Shown one piece after another: positions 1-7,668 of a stretch of DNA of 15,736 nt. How positions within the stretch are numbered: position 1 is the stretch's first letter; each line of letters starts with the position of its first letter. The DNA comes from a candidate division TA06 bacterium SM23_40. Lineage in GTDB: Bacteria; LJUI01; SM1-40. The notes under the pieces were generated by a model that was not told the DNA's origin, searched no databases, and worked only from the letters and a program-made list of their open reading frames with translations. A program made the translations under genes and the position numbers. Location of the stretch: contig LJUI01000052.1 in NCBI GenBank assembly GCA_001303705.1, positions 1 through 15,736 on the forward strand, written 5' to 3'.

Positions 1-552
1 CTGTACATCGATGAAGACCTCGCTCGCGCGTGCGCCGGCCAGACCGGCATGCCAGTACATCCGCTTGTCCGGCATCATCACAATCCGGAAAGCAAGCTGG
101 CCTGACTGCAACTCCCTGACGTCGAGGAGTTCGCGTGCGATATCCTGCGCCCGCGTTTCACTCACCTCCAACAGACGTCTCGATCCATTCGTCGCGGCGT
201 ACCACTGCCACTGCCCTGTGCCGGCGTCGATGCCCACGACCGACGAGACCCGGTCAGACTCATCGACCAACGAGACCACATAGTACCGCCCTGCCAGCTC
301 GGGATAGGAGTGCACTAAGATCGCATCTCTCACCGTCGTCCCCGGCCGGATCGGAAGTCTCTCCACCACCTCCGGGCAGCGCTGCCCGTACGCCACGACC
401 TCTGCCGCAAGCTCTGCAGCCGCCGACCTCGCCATATCCGGGGCGATATCGCCAAACGCCGCCCCGACGCCCGCCAGTACCACGAGCAGGAGCAGCGCAC
501 ATGCTGTCATGGTCCGGCGCCCACACATCCCTATCCATTGCCAGTGTATCAC
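1..552 (-). CDS. Exported protein of unknown function, C-terminus beyond the window
   Basis: The frame is open for 184 codons from a GTG at 552 to the left edge, with no stop. I chose GTG 552 because GGGAGG lies 6 nt upstream of it. ATG 528 and ATG 510 are in-frame alternatives with poor ribosome sites. Near the N-terminus a basic stretch (CGRR) precedes a hydrophobic run (ALLLLVVLAGVGAAFG, about residues 19-34), which reads as a signal peptide or anchor, so the product is probably exported. The rest looks like a soluble alpha/beta domain with phrases such as GRYYVVSLVDESD and VVGIDAGTGQWQWY, faintly like PepSY-type propeptide domains, but I do not recognise a family. It has its own candidate promoter upstream and is separate from the operon ending at 769. 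One possibility is the N-terminal pro-domain of a secreted enzyme. That is a guess, because the C-terminal part is missing. Confidence 0.7.
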   Translation of the reverse strand, partial: MIHWQWIGMCGRRTMTACALLLLVVLAGVGAAFGDIAPDMARSAAAELAAEVVAYGQRCPEVVERLPIRPGTTVRDAILVHSYPELAGRYYVVSLVDESDRVSSVVGIDAGTGQWQWYAATNGSRRLLEVSETRAQDIARELLDVRELQSGQLAFRIVMMPDKRMYWHAGLAGARASEVFIDVQ

Positions 553-633
553 CGCGTCCCTCCCTGTCTGTTGTCTTGCACTCCTCTCAGTTGTCCTGTG
601 CCAGCATCACATCCGTGTAGCTCCATACCCGTA

Positions 634-662
634 CATTACCACATTTTTTATGCACTTGTCAA
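634..662 (-). promoter_or_regulatory. Candidate promoter for the left-edge exported protein
   Basis: On the minus strand a perfect -35 box TTGACA (662-657) is followed after 18 bp by TAATGT (638-633), or after 17 bp by GTAATG. The -10 match is weak (3 of 6). The spacer contains an A-rich run. The predicted RNA start is about 75 nt before the GTG at 552. The gap of 216 bases between the stop at 769 and this gene shows no convincing intrinsic terminator for the preceding operon. Confidence 0.4.
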
Positions 663-768
663 GGAAATGCTCGCTCGTGCAGCCCATCCCCATCCCCTAC
701 GACCCTCTACGATCTCATATGGCAGTACAACCATGCCGGAATGCAGCCCCCGGAGAACATGACCACTA

Positions 769-3765
769 TCAAGCTTCGATTCCGTCGATGACGTGCTCGA
801 TCGTTTCCCCCATCCTAGTCATCCAGTCGGCGGCCGTCTTCATGAGCTTCACTTCGGCACTCATCCCGGGTTCCGACCTGAACCCCAGGACCGCTGCCGG
901 TCTGCCGAGATATTCGAGCAGAACCACGTTGTCCGCCGCGACCGTCAACCGGTACACATCGCGAAGGCTACGAAGGAAATTGCTTCCCTGCTTCAGCACC
1001 GGCACCCATTCCCTGCAGCCAATGTCCATCTTCCCGACTCTGTCGAGAAATCTCAGATTCACAGGAACGGAAAGACCGTACTTGGCTTTGCAGATGAGGC
1101 AGATCATTTCGATATCCCTCAATCCACCCATTCCTTCCTTGATATCGAGTCCGCCCGGGATTTCTCCCGGCAGGTGGAAGAGCTCACCGTCTATCTCGCG
1201 AGCCTGCCGATGCCGAGATCTGATCTCTCCCGCCATCTGTTTAATGTAACTGTCACGTCGATTCAAAACGTATGGCTGGATGAGTTCTCGCTCGAATTTC
1301 CGCCCGAACGCCGAGCTTCCCACCACAAGTCGTGCTCCCAGAATTTGACTCTTGTCCACGAAGACATCCTCGCGGTCCTCTCCGAGTATCTCGTCGAGCT
1401 CTCGCTTCAGCACGACAAACCGGCCGACGTAGTCCGCGAACCGATGATGCGGAAGTATCCCTCTTGCTGCGAGCTCCGCATTCATCTTCCGGACAACGTT
1501 CCTGCTATATTCAAGGATCTCAGGATCGTCTGAATCGAGCACAACGACCAAGTCGTAGTCGTCATCATATGCCCGTTCCCGCCCATGCCCGCCGGTCACG
1601 TAGATGGCCAGCTGATCGTCAGTGGCCACGCTGCGACCCCATGTCCGGTTCACCTCTTGCCTGCTCACGTCGAAGAGAGTTGTCAGATATGTATCCGAGA
1701 ATTCGGTGAATGCTCCGTTCGTCTCGATGACCGGGACACCGGCGAGCGTCATCAACCCTACCCTGAAGAACTCCAGGTCATAGAACAGCCCCAACTTCTC
1801 GAAACGCTCATCCGGCGTCTCCGCCTGCTCGATCTCGCCCAGCACTCCCTTTGATACATCCTCGAGTTTTCCCCAATCGTCCAGCCCCCTCAAGTACTCG
1901 GGACGCTGTTCAAACACCCGATCGAAGCACCGCTCGAAGTACCTGCTGCTGCCGCAGCGAATCTGGATGAGATACTTGAGATTCGAATACGCCCTCGCCA
2001 TCTCCTCGGTGCAGAGGTCCCAATCGAGCATCCCCAGAAGCTGCGCCTGGCGGTCGTGGCCGAGGCTCTTCAGCCACCTGTCCATCGCATCGGGGTAGAA
2101 GTGAAAGAATCTAACGAGAGGCTCTCCCCTGCAGGCCAATCTAGAGAGGTTGCGAAGGAACGCACTATTCACATCAGAGAGAAGCTGTCTGCTCACCACT
2201 TCTGGATGATATTTGGCCAGAATCGACACCAAAGTCATATTGGAAACGAAGTCCCAGTTCAAGAGTTCCCCGTACATCTCTATGAGAGCTGCCCGCTTTC
2301 TCTTCGGTTGGCGGTCGATGTCCTTGGTGAACCGCCTCAGCAGCAGGCCACCGTCCTCCTCGAGAGCGACGAGGAAGTCGTCCCAGTATCTGGTGCCCCT
2401 GAAGAACCTGGTCTCCCGGATGAGCTCTACTGCGAAGTTCTTGCCCGGTACGCCTCTCGCCTCCTCATCCTTTGCGTCCTCGATCATTCTGACGAAGACG
2501 CTCGTTGACGCGAGGTGCTTACGCACGTCCTCTACCAACCCACCCACCAATGACCTGGCGCCCTCCACGCATTCGTAGTAGTGAACCAATAGACGATCGC
2601 TGGCCGAGATCACCCCCAGCGAGTCGTAGCCCATCAAGCGGGCGACGTCGACGAGCCCCTGCCGGGCGTCGGGATCGTCGAGCCGTATCTCCTCCTCCTG
2701 GACGACGAGCATCTGATAGAGGTACCGGAATATCTCGAGGAAATCGAGGCACGACTCCAGTTCCCGGTAGATCGCGGTTCTCGCGGAGTCGACCTCCTTG
2801 AGCCTGTCGAGAATCTGCCACGCATTCGCCTCCCTGACTCCGTGGATCACCTTCTCTGCAGAGATCAGGCCCTTGATCATCCTCAGCCCATCATCCTTGG
2901 GATGGATCGCCCGCGCCCTCCGAGGACCTCGGATCAGCGACCTGATCTCACCCAGGATGCCGCGCAGATATCCTTCGTGGTGCCGATTGTCTCGGTCCGG
3001 GTGATGGAAGTAACGACTCGTGATCGTCTCCACGAACCGCTCGAACAGCGGCCTGCTCCCAAGCATTGGAGCCGCTCCAAGCATCTCCGATATGATCACG
3101 AAGTCGCATATCTCCTTGCCGAGCAGCGCCTCGTACTCCGCCAGAGATGCCGAATACCGTTCGTCTCCGACATGTTCTGAGAGATGAAAGTGGAGATTGC
3201 ACGCCCGCCGCAACATCTCAGCTGCCAGCCGACCGACGGCCCGATTGAACCCCGCTGTGTCTCCTTCTCCCTCGGTTATGATCCCTACATCGATATCATC
3301 CTGGTCGGATCTCGTCCCTACTCCACAGATCACATATTCCGGGGCCTGCACACCCTCAAGGAAGAGCAATAGTAGCCTCCCCATGTAGCTCGCCGTCAGC
3401 CTCCGAAACTGAGCACCCACGTGGAGCATGAACGGGCGATATGTCACAGCTCTGCTGTACTCCTCAGCGAGGGGGATCTTGAGAACATCGATCGCCGTGA
3501 GGTTCATGAGAAGAAACTGAAGTGAGTAGTAGCATCCCAGACACGAGAGCTGACTCTCGAGGCCGTCTGCGACTTCCAGGACCGTATCCATCTCTGCACC
3601 GACATCGTCCGCCCGGGTCCAGAGATGGACCGCCCCAACTCTCCCTCTCCCCTCGAGCCTCGCATACAGATCCTCAATGTGGCTCTCTACGAATCCGAGG
3701 AATTTTCTGTGGTGATTCCCGAGCTCACCGGCTCGCTCTCTCAATTTCGCCAGCTGGTCCCTCAC
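769..3765 (-). CDS. GlnE/GlnD-like protein with two nucleotidyltransferase halves
   Basis: A protein of 998 residues with two Pol-beta-type nucleotidyltransferase modules. Module 1 has GVGTRSDQDDIDV with the metal-binding DxD at D157/D159. Module 2 has GGHGRERAYDDDYDL with D736/D738, followed by KEGMGGLRDIE (about 875-886), the GGxRDIE signature shared by glutamine-synthetase adenylyltransferase (GlnE) and PII uridylyltransferase (GlnD). A degenerate copy of that signature, GLRMIK, follows module 1 at about 293. The two halves align at a steady offset of about 580 residues, as in GlnE. The middle (about 350-690) looks helical. Start: GTG 3765 has GGGGGAG 5 nt upstream. A longer start at GTG 3801 (1010 residues) has no ribosome site. 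The gene lies downstream of a nucleotidyltransferase gene and the kor genes, probably in one operon. A role in covalent nucleotidylation of a regulatory or metabolic protein is inferred, and the target is unknown. No ACT or HD domain of classical GlnD is visible. Confidence 0.85.
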   Translation of the reverse strand: MRDQLAKLRERAGELGNHHRKFLGFVESHIEDLYARLEGRGRVGAVHLWTRADDVGAEMDTVLEVADGLESQLSCLGCYYSLQFLLMNLTAIDVLKIPLAEEYSRAVTYRPFMLHVGAQFRRLTASYMGRLLLLFLEGVQAPEYVICGVGTRSDQDDIDVGIITEGEGDTAGFNRAVGRLAAEMLRRACNLHFHLSEHVGDERYSASLAEYEALLGKEICDFVIISEMLGAAPMLGSRPLFERFVETITSRYFHHPDRDNRHHEGYLRGILGEIRSLIRGPRRARAIHPKDDGLRMIKGLISAEKVIHGVREANAWQILDRLKEVDSARTAIYRELESCLDFLEIFRYLYQMLVVQEEEIRLDDPDARQGLVDVARLMGYDSLGVISASDRLLVHYYECVEGARSLVGGLVEDVRKHLASTSVFVRMIEDAKDEEARGVPGKNFAVELIRETRFFRGTRYWDDFLVALEEDGGLLLRRFTKDIDRQPKRKRAALIEMYGELLNWDFVSNMTLVSILAKYHPEVVSRQLLSDVNSAFLRNLSRLACRGEPLVRFFHFYPDAMDRWLKSLGHDRQAQLLGMLDWDLCTEEMARAYSNLKYLIQIRCGSSRYFERCFDRVFEQRPEYLRGLDDWGKLEDVSKGVLGEIEQAETPDERFEKLGLFYDLEFFRVGLMTLAGVPVIETNGAFTEFSDTYLTTLFDVSRQEVNRTWGRSVATDDQLAIYVTGGHGRERAYDDDYDLVVVLDSDDPEILEYSRNVVRKMNAELAARGILPHHRFADYVGRFVVLKRELDEILGEDREDVFVDKSQILGARLVVGSSAFGRKFERELIQPYVLNRRDSYIKQMAGEIRSRHRQAREIDGELFHLPGEIPGGLDIKEGMGGLRDIEMICLICKAKYGLSVPVNLRFLDRVGKMDIGCREWVPVLKQGSNFLRSLRDVYRLTVAADNVVLLEYLGRPAAVLGFRSEPGMSAEVKLMKTAADWMTRMGETIEHVIDGIEA

Positions 3766-3830
3766 CGTAGCTCCCCCGTCACCCTGTCGATACGCCCGCA
3801 CTGGTGACTAGCCGCTCCGTCTGCCGAAAC

Positions 3831-4625
3831 TCACCTGCCGAATCTCCCGATCTTGGCGTCGAGCACCGCAGGCAGCTCGAACTCACCATACCCCAGATAG
3901 TCGCGGTTGGCGAGCAACAGCTCCATCCCTTGTCGAACGCCTTCGACCAACCCGAAGACACGAGCAGTCTGTTCCAAATACGACCAGAATCCTTCCTGCT
4001 CCGTTTCACTTTGCAACAGAAAAAGTATGTGCCGGACGTCCGGATGCATGCCATAGCCGCTCTCGACCACTGAGCTGAACCTCGGCGAGATGATCTTCTC
4101 GAGAAAGACATCCCACGGATGGGCGACAGGCACCCGGATCTGAAATGTCTCTTCCCCGAGTCGGACCTCCTGAATGAGTGGCCCATCTTTCTCGAATGTC
4201 GAATAGTGAAGACGGTAAAACGGAGGACGATAGATGTAATCGACATTGATCCACTTCGAACAGATTCGCCACGCGGTATGTAAGCTGGCGATCCCCGCTC
4301 CGCGCATTAGTTGATCGTCGTATGCAACGACTCTCACCCCGCCTGGAGGCCGCCGGTCCGCGAAGGTTTCGACCGCCTCCTCTGACGGAAAGAGCAGATC
4401 TATGTCCCACAGTGCAGTAAAACGCAAACGCTCCCTCAGCACAAGCGAGAGAGCGCCTACGATGATGAAAGGCTCGACCATCCCTTCCCAGAGACCAGAC
4501 AGCTCGGCGAGTATCGAGATGAGATCGCGACGGCGCTCCGGGTCGACGAACACACACCAGGAGGGAGGAATCGGCAACCGCGGGTGCTGACCATCCATCG
4601 TCACATCCACAGTCCCCATCGTCAT
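3831..4625 (-). CDS. Nucleotidyltransferase-fold protein of unknown target
   Basis: A protein of 264 residues from ATG 4625, which has AGGAAG about 9 nt upstream. A GTG at 4670 would give 279 residues and overlap the end of korC by 17 bases, but lacks a clear ribosome site. Near residues 55-76 it has FIIVGALSLVLRERLRF followed by WDIDLLF, matching the G[GA]xS ... DxD pattern of the nucleotidyltransferase superfamily as seen in AbiEii/MNT-type proteins. A middle part carries NVDYIYRPPF and HPWDVFLEKII, with the latter typical of the helical segment after such a domain. It lies between korC and the large two-headed nucleotidyltransferase and is probably co-transcribed with both. Whether it is an active enzyme, a partner of the large protein or an antitoxin-like regulator cannot be told. 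No toxin partner of the AbiE or HEPN type is visible next to it. Confidence 0.75.
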   Translation of the reverse strand: MTMGTVDVTMDGQHPRLPIPPSWCVFVDPERRRDLISILAELSGLWEGMVEPFIIVGALSLVLRERLRFTALWDIDLLFPSEEAVETFADRRPPGGVRVVAYDDQLMRGAGIASLHTAWRICSKWINVDYIYRPPFYRLHYSTFEKDGPLIQEVRLGEETFQIRVPVAHPWDVFLEKIISPRFSSVVESGYGMHPDVRHILFLLQSETEQEGFWSYLEQTARVFGLVEGVRQGMELLLANRDYLGYGEFELPAVLDAKIGRFGR

Positions 4626-4653
4626 CGCCTCGATCTTCCTGGCACGTCGGCCC

Positions 4654-5205
4654 CTAGCCACCCTGAGCACGCTTGGCGGCTTCTATCCCTGCATGGAAAG
4701 CTTTGAGGTTGAGCTCCTCTGTTCCCTTCGGCACCCGGGCAAGGATTGCCGACTCGACGCCCTCGATTGAGACGATTCGGGACAGCTCTGTGATCGCACC
4801 GATGGCGACTATGTTGGCCACAAGCGAACGTCCGACCTCTTTCTCGGCGATTTCAGCAAACGGTATGTCGACGATTCTGAACGTGCCGGCTGGAGGATTC
4901 GGCACCAGCGAACCATCGACAAGCAGAATCCCATTCTCCCTCAGATGGCCCACATACTTATCACAGGCTTCCTGTGTGAGAGCGAGAAGGAGATCGAGTT
5001 GTTCCGCCTTCGGATAGTCGATATCCTCATCGCTTATTATCACCTCTGATCGACTCGCACCACCTCTCGCCTCGGGTCCATAGGACTGGCTTTGAGTTGC
5101 GTTCTTGCCGTCGTAGATCGCCGCCGCCTCGGCCAGCACCTTCCCCGCCAGTATGAGACCCTGCCCCCCGGAACCGCTCAGACGGATCTCGAACCTGAAA
5201 CTCAT
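4654..5205 (-). CDS. korC: 2-oxoacid:ferredoxin oxidoreductase, gamma subunit
   Basis: A protein of 183 residues, the usual length of the separate gamma subunit (KorC). It opens with the family signature RLSGSGGQGLILAGKVLAEA (about 8-27) and continues with TQSQSYGPEARGGASRSEV, both typical of the gamma domain that helps the alpha/beta core assemble and handle CoA in the oxidative decarboxylation of a 2-oxoacid with ferredoxin. ATG 5205 is preceded by AGAGG 7 nt upstream, and the stop of korB lies only 4 bases before it. It is the fourth gene of the korDABC set. A 2-oxoglutarate enzyme is the best guess from the four-subunit layout, but branched-chain 2-oxoacid (Vor) enzymes share it. Confidence 0.93.
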   Translation of the reverse strand: MSFRFEIRLSGSGGQGLILAGKVLAEAAAIYDGKNATQSQSYGPEARGGASRSEVIISDEDIDYPKAEQLDLLLALTQEACDKYVGHLRENGILLVDGSLVPNPPAGTFRIVDIPFAEIAEKEVGRSLVANIVAIGAITELSRIVSIEGVESAILARVPKGTEELNLKAFHAGIEAAKRAQGG

Positions 5206-5209
5206 CTCC

Positions 5210-6025
5210 TCACCTCTCAGCTTGAGCTCGTACTACGATCTTTGCGTACTCTCGTGTATACTCCGGCCGATCAACATCCACTAGAACACCTGTGATCACC
5301 TTGTCCTCCAGTTCTGTTTCTGTCATCTGCGCTGCCCGCTCTATTCTCACGGAGTGCTCTCGCTGCCACTGGAGCATGTCGATCGATGTTCCCAGACGAT
5401 TTCTCCTGCCGAACGCAGTGGGACAACAGGCGAGCACTTCGACGACGGCAAAACCGGGTTTCCGTATCGCCGCCTCGATCAATCTGTCGAGCTGCACCGC
5501 ATAATAGGTCGTACCTCTGGCAACAAAGGAGGCTCCCGCGGCGATGGCGAGCCCGCTGATGTCGAAAGGCGGCTCGATATTTCCGTATGGTGTTGTGCTG
5601 GCCATCGCCTTCATCGGAGTAGTCGGCGACGCCTGCCCACCTGTCATGCCATATATGAAGTTGTTGTAGATTACCGCAGTCATGTCTATGTTTCGGCGCG
5701 CGGCATGTATGAAGTGGTTCCCGCCGATGGCGGTTGCATCGCCATCTCCCGAGACGACGATGACAGTCATCTCTGGTTTTCCAAGTTTCACGCCCGTCGC
5801 AAACGCCAGCGCCCGCCCGTGCGTCGTATGAAGCGTGTTGAAATCGACATAGCCAGGAGTCCGCCCCGAACACCCGATGCCGGAGACCATCGCCACCTCA
5901 TCGTTCGATAGACCGATCCGATCGATGGCCCGGAGCATTGCCTTGAGGACTATGCCATTGCCGCACCCATCACACCAGATATGAGGGAACTTATCTCTCC
6001 GTAGGTATTTCTCGTAATCGACCAT
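5210..6025 (-). CDS. korB: 2-oxoacid:ferredoxin oxidoreductase, beta (TPP-binding) subunit
   Basis: A protein of 271 residues carrying the thiamine-pyrophosphate site: GDGD at about 93-96 with NNFIYGMTGGQ at 121-131. The N-terminal WCDGCGNG (Cys18, Cys21) and GIGCSG (Cys52) supply cysteines for the [4Fe-4S] cluster that takes electrons from the bound intermediate. The segment HTTHGRALAFATGVK is characteristic of KorB/VorB. With korA it forms the catalytic core that converts a 2-oxoacid and CoA to an acyl-CoA, CO2 and reduced ferredoxin, or runs in reverse in the reductive TCA cycle. The ATG directly follows the korA stop (TAGATG), and the ribosome site GAGGTG lies inside the end of korA, so translation is probably coupled. 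Confidence 0.95.
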   Translation of the reverse strand: MVDYEKYLRRDKFPHIWCDGCGNGIVLKAMLRAIDRIGLSNDEVAMVSGIGCSGRTPGYVDFNTLHTTHGRALAFATGVKLGKPEMTVIVVSGDGDATAIGGNHFIHAARRNIDMTAVIYNNFIYGMTGGQASPTTPMKAMASTTPYGNIEPPFDISGLAIAAGASFVARGTTYYAVQLDRLIEAAIRKPGFAVVEVLACCPTAFGRRNRLGTSIDMLQWQREHSVRIERAAQMTETELEDKVITGVLVDVDRPEYTREYAKIVVRAQAER

Positions 6026-7207
6026 CTACAACACCTCGCTGATCTGATCGAGTATCTCATGCGGCCTGAACGGTTCACCGTCTACCCGGGTCATGCTGAT
6101 GATCTCGACCTTCTCACACGCAGCGCGTTCCACCTCTCGCACCATCTGACCCAGATTCATCTCCGCCACGATGATCGCATCCACCCGCTCAGCGAATGCC
6201 CGCACTTCCTTATCGGGAAAGGGCCAGAGCACCCTCGGGCGCAACAGCCCCACAGGCATCCCACCCTTTCTTGCCATCAAGACTGCTTGTCGCGCTGAAC
6301 GCGCGGTCGAGCCATATGCAAAGACGGCCACCCTTGCGCCGGCCATCTCCAGTTCTTCGATTTCAATAATCTCGGCCCGATAGCGCTCGATCTTCCGATT
6401 GATTCTGCGCAGCACCCGATCTATCTCCACTCTGTCCATCGTAGGAAAACCGGTCTCGTCGCGACAGAGACCTGTCACATGATACCTGTACCCCGAGCCA
6501 AAATCAGCCATCGGAGGGATGTCAGACTCAGTATGTGGATAGGGAATGAACTCGTCGGGAGGTACGTTTGGCCGTGGCCGTTCGAGGATTTCTAAAGCCT
6601 TGGAGTCGGGGAGCAGTACCTTCTCACTCACATGACCTACGATCTCGTCGAGGAGAAGCACTACCGGTACGCGCAGCCGTTCAGACAGATTGACGGACCG
6701 CACTGTCAGATCGAAGGTCTCGCGGACACTCGAGGGGACAATGACCACGATCGGGTGATCGCCGTGGGTACCCCACCGAGCCTGCATCACGTCTCCCTGC
6801 GACGGCATCGTCGGCAGCCCAGTGCTCGGACCACCGCGCTGCACGTTGACCACAACACATGGTATCTCCGTCATCGATGCGTACCCCAGGTTCTCCTGCT
6901 TCAGAGAGAAACCGGGGCCACTGGTGGCAGTCATAGCCTTCCGTCCGACGAGTGAGGCTCCGATGACGGCTCCCATCGCGGCGATCTCGTCTTCCATCTG
7001 AATGAAGGCTCCGCCGAGCCGCGGCAGCCGTTCCGCCATCAGCTCCATTATCTCCGAAGACGGAGTAATCGGATATCCGGCAAAGAACCTCACTCCCGCG
7101 GCAAGCGCGCCCTCCACGCAGGCCTCATTGCCCTGCATCATCCTCGGAGCGCCGGTTGTTTTTTCTCGATCGGTCATATCGGTTCGCCGAGACGCGAGAC
7201 GCCTCAC
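6026..7207 (-). CDS. korA: 2-oxoacid:ferredoxin oxidoreductase, alpha subunit
   Basis: A protein of 393 residues with the alpha-subunit signature GYPITPSSE (44-52). It also has QMEDEIAAMGAVIGAS, SGPGFSLKQE and VQRGGPSTGLPT, the pyrimidine-side and substrate-binding motifs of the KorA/VorA family. Start: GTG 7207 overlaps the stop of korD (GTGA) and has GGAGG 4 nt upstream, so I prefer it to ATG 7177, which has a poor ribosome site. Translation is probably coupled to korD. Together with korB, korC and korD it forms the four-subunit enzyme. Substrate choice between 2-oxoglutarate and branched-chain 2-oxoacids cannot be decided by eye, and Kor is favoured. Confidence 0.94.
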   Translation of the reverse strand: MRRLASRRTDMTDREKTTGAPRMMQGNEACVEGALAAGVRFFAGYPITPSSEIMELMAERLPRLGGAFIQMEDEIAAMGAVIGASLVGRKAMTATSGPGFSLKQENLGYASMTEIPCVVVNVQRGGPSTGLPTMPSQGDVMQARWGTHGDHPIVVIVPSSVRETFDLTVRSVNLSERLRVPVVLLLDEIVGHVSEKVLLPDSKALEILERPRPNVPPDEFIPYPHTESDIPPMADFGSGYRYHVTGLCRDETGFPTMDRVEIDRVLRRINRKIERYRAEIIEIEELEMAGARVAVFAYGSTARSARQAVLMARKGGMPVGLLRPRVLWPFPDKEVRAFAERVDAIIVAEMNLGQMVREVERAACEKVEIISMTRVDGEPFRPHEILDQISEVL

Positions 7208-7479
7208 TTTCCCTCCCTGACGATGATAGCGAAGTCAGGACATAAGAAATCACACAATTGACACTGTGTGCAACATTCGGCAGCAACGACCTCAGGATAC
7301 TGGCCGGCCATTTGCAACACGTCCTGCGGACAGAACTCGACACAGATACCACAACCCTTGCAGCGAACCCGATCTATGGTGATTATCGCCGGCCCCTTCC
7401 TCGCCTTGTCGATCCTCGAACCCGTCCGGTTCCCGCCCCGCTTCGCCCGCGCCGCCGGCTTCGCCGTCCCCTTCGTCAT
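7204..7479 (-). CDS. korD: 2-oxoacid:ferredoxin oxidoreductase, ferredoxin-type subunit
   Basis: A protein of 91 residues with two complete [4Fe-4S] motifs of the CxxCxxCxxxCP type: Cys40/43/46/50 (CKGCGICVEFCP) and Cys70/73/76/80 (CTQCQLCDFLCP). It carries electrons from the korB cluster to ferredoxin. The first 29 residues form a Lys/Arg-rich tail that goes beyond the minimal 8Fe domain. ATG 7479 has AGAGGG 5 nt upstream. It is the first gene of the operon and overlaps korA by 4 bases. Its leader contains a terminator-like hairpin and starts from a good promoter. Confidence 0.93.
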   Translation of the reverse strand: MTKGTAKPAARAKRGGNRTGSRIDKARKGPAIITIDRVRCKGCGICVEFCPQDVLQMAGQYPEVVAAECCTQCQLCDFLCPDFAIIVREGK

Positions 7480-7501
7480 CTCATCCCTCTGTCAATTGAC
7501 T

Positions 7502-7540
7502 GAAAAGAGTGGCACCCTGCGGCAAGGCACGTGCCACCCT
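7502..7540 (-). terminator. Terminator-like hairpin in the kor leader (possible attenuator)
   Basis: Read on the minus strand, GTGGCAC (7537-7531) pairs with GTGCCAC (7515-7509) across a 15-nt loop. Outer G-C, A-T and G-T pairs can lengthen the stem to about 11 bp. TCTTTTC follows at once (7508-7502). The T-run is short, so termination may be partial. It lies between the kor promoter and the korD ribosome site, hence could attenuate the operon. A second possibility is that it only ends read-through from the upstream membrane-protein gene. A perfect 10-bp palindrome, GTCAATTGAC (7491-7500), sits just after it. Confidence 0.5.
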
Positions 7541-7613
7541 CACCGGTCCTCGTACTCGACTTTTGCCGAAAACGCTGCCTTAGTCAGTGCCTGCGTAACT
7601 CATCGGCACGACA

Positions 7614-7642
7614 ATCCTACGTGGTCATCACACAGTTGTCAA
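7614..7642 (-). promoter_or_regulatory. Sigma-70-like promoter of the korDABC operon
   Basis: On the minus strand TTGACA (7642-7637) is followed by exactly 17 bp and TAGGAT (7619-7614). The -35 box is perfect and the -10 box matches 4 of 6. The predicted RNA start is near 7607, leaving a leader of about 128 nt before the korD ATG. The imperfect inverted repeat GTTGTCAAC overlaps the -35 box. Confidence 0.7.
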
Positions 7643-7668
7643 CAACCAATCCCCCATCTCCCGTTCAA

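Noticed and set aside
2519-2825. Arginine-rich frames on both strands inside the large nucleotidyltransferase gene.
   Set aside because: They are shadows of a GC-rich coding region; the 998-residue frame runs through without interruption and aligns with its own other half here.
7576-7603. A seven-codon leader peptide (MSYAGTD) in the kor leader, as in amino-acid attenuators.
   Set aside because: Its ATG lies only a few bases from the predicted RNA start, has no ribosome site, and the peptide has no run of one regulatory amino acid.
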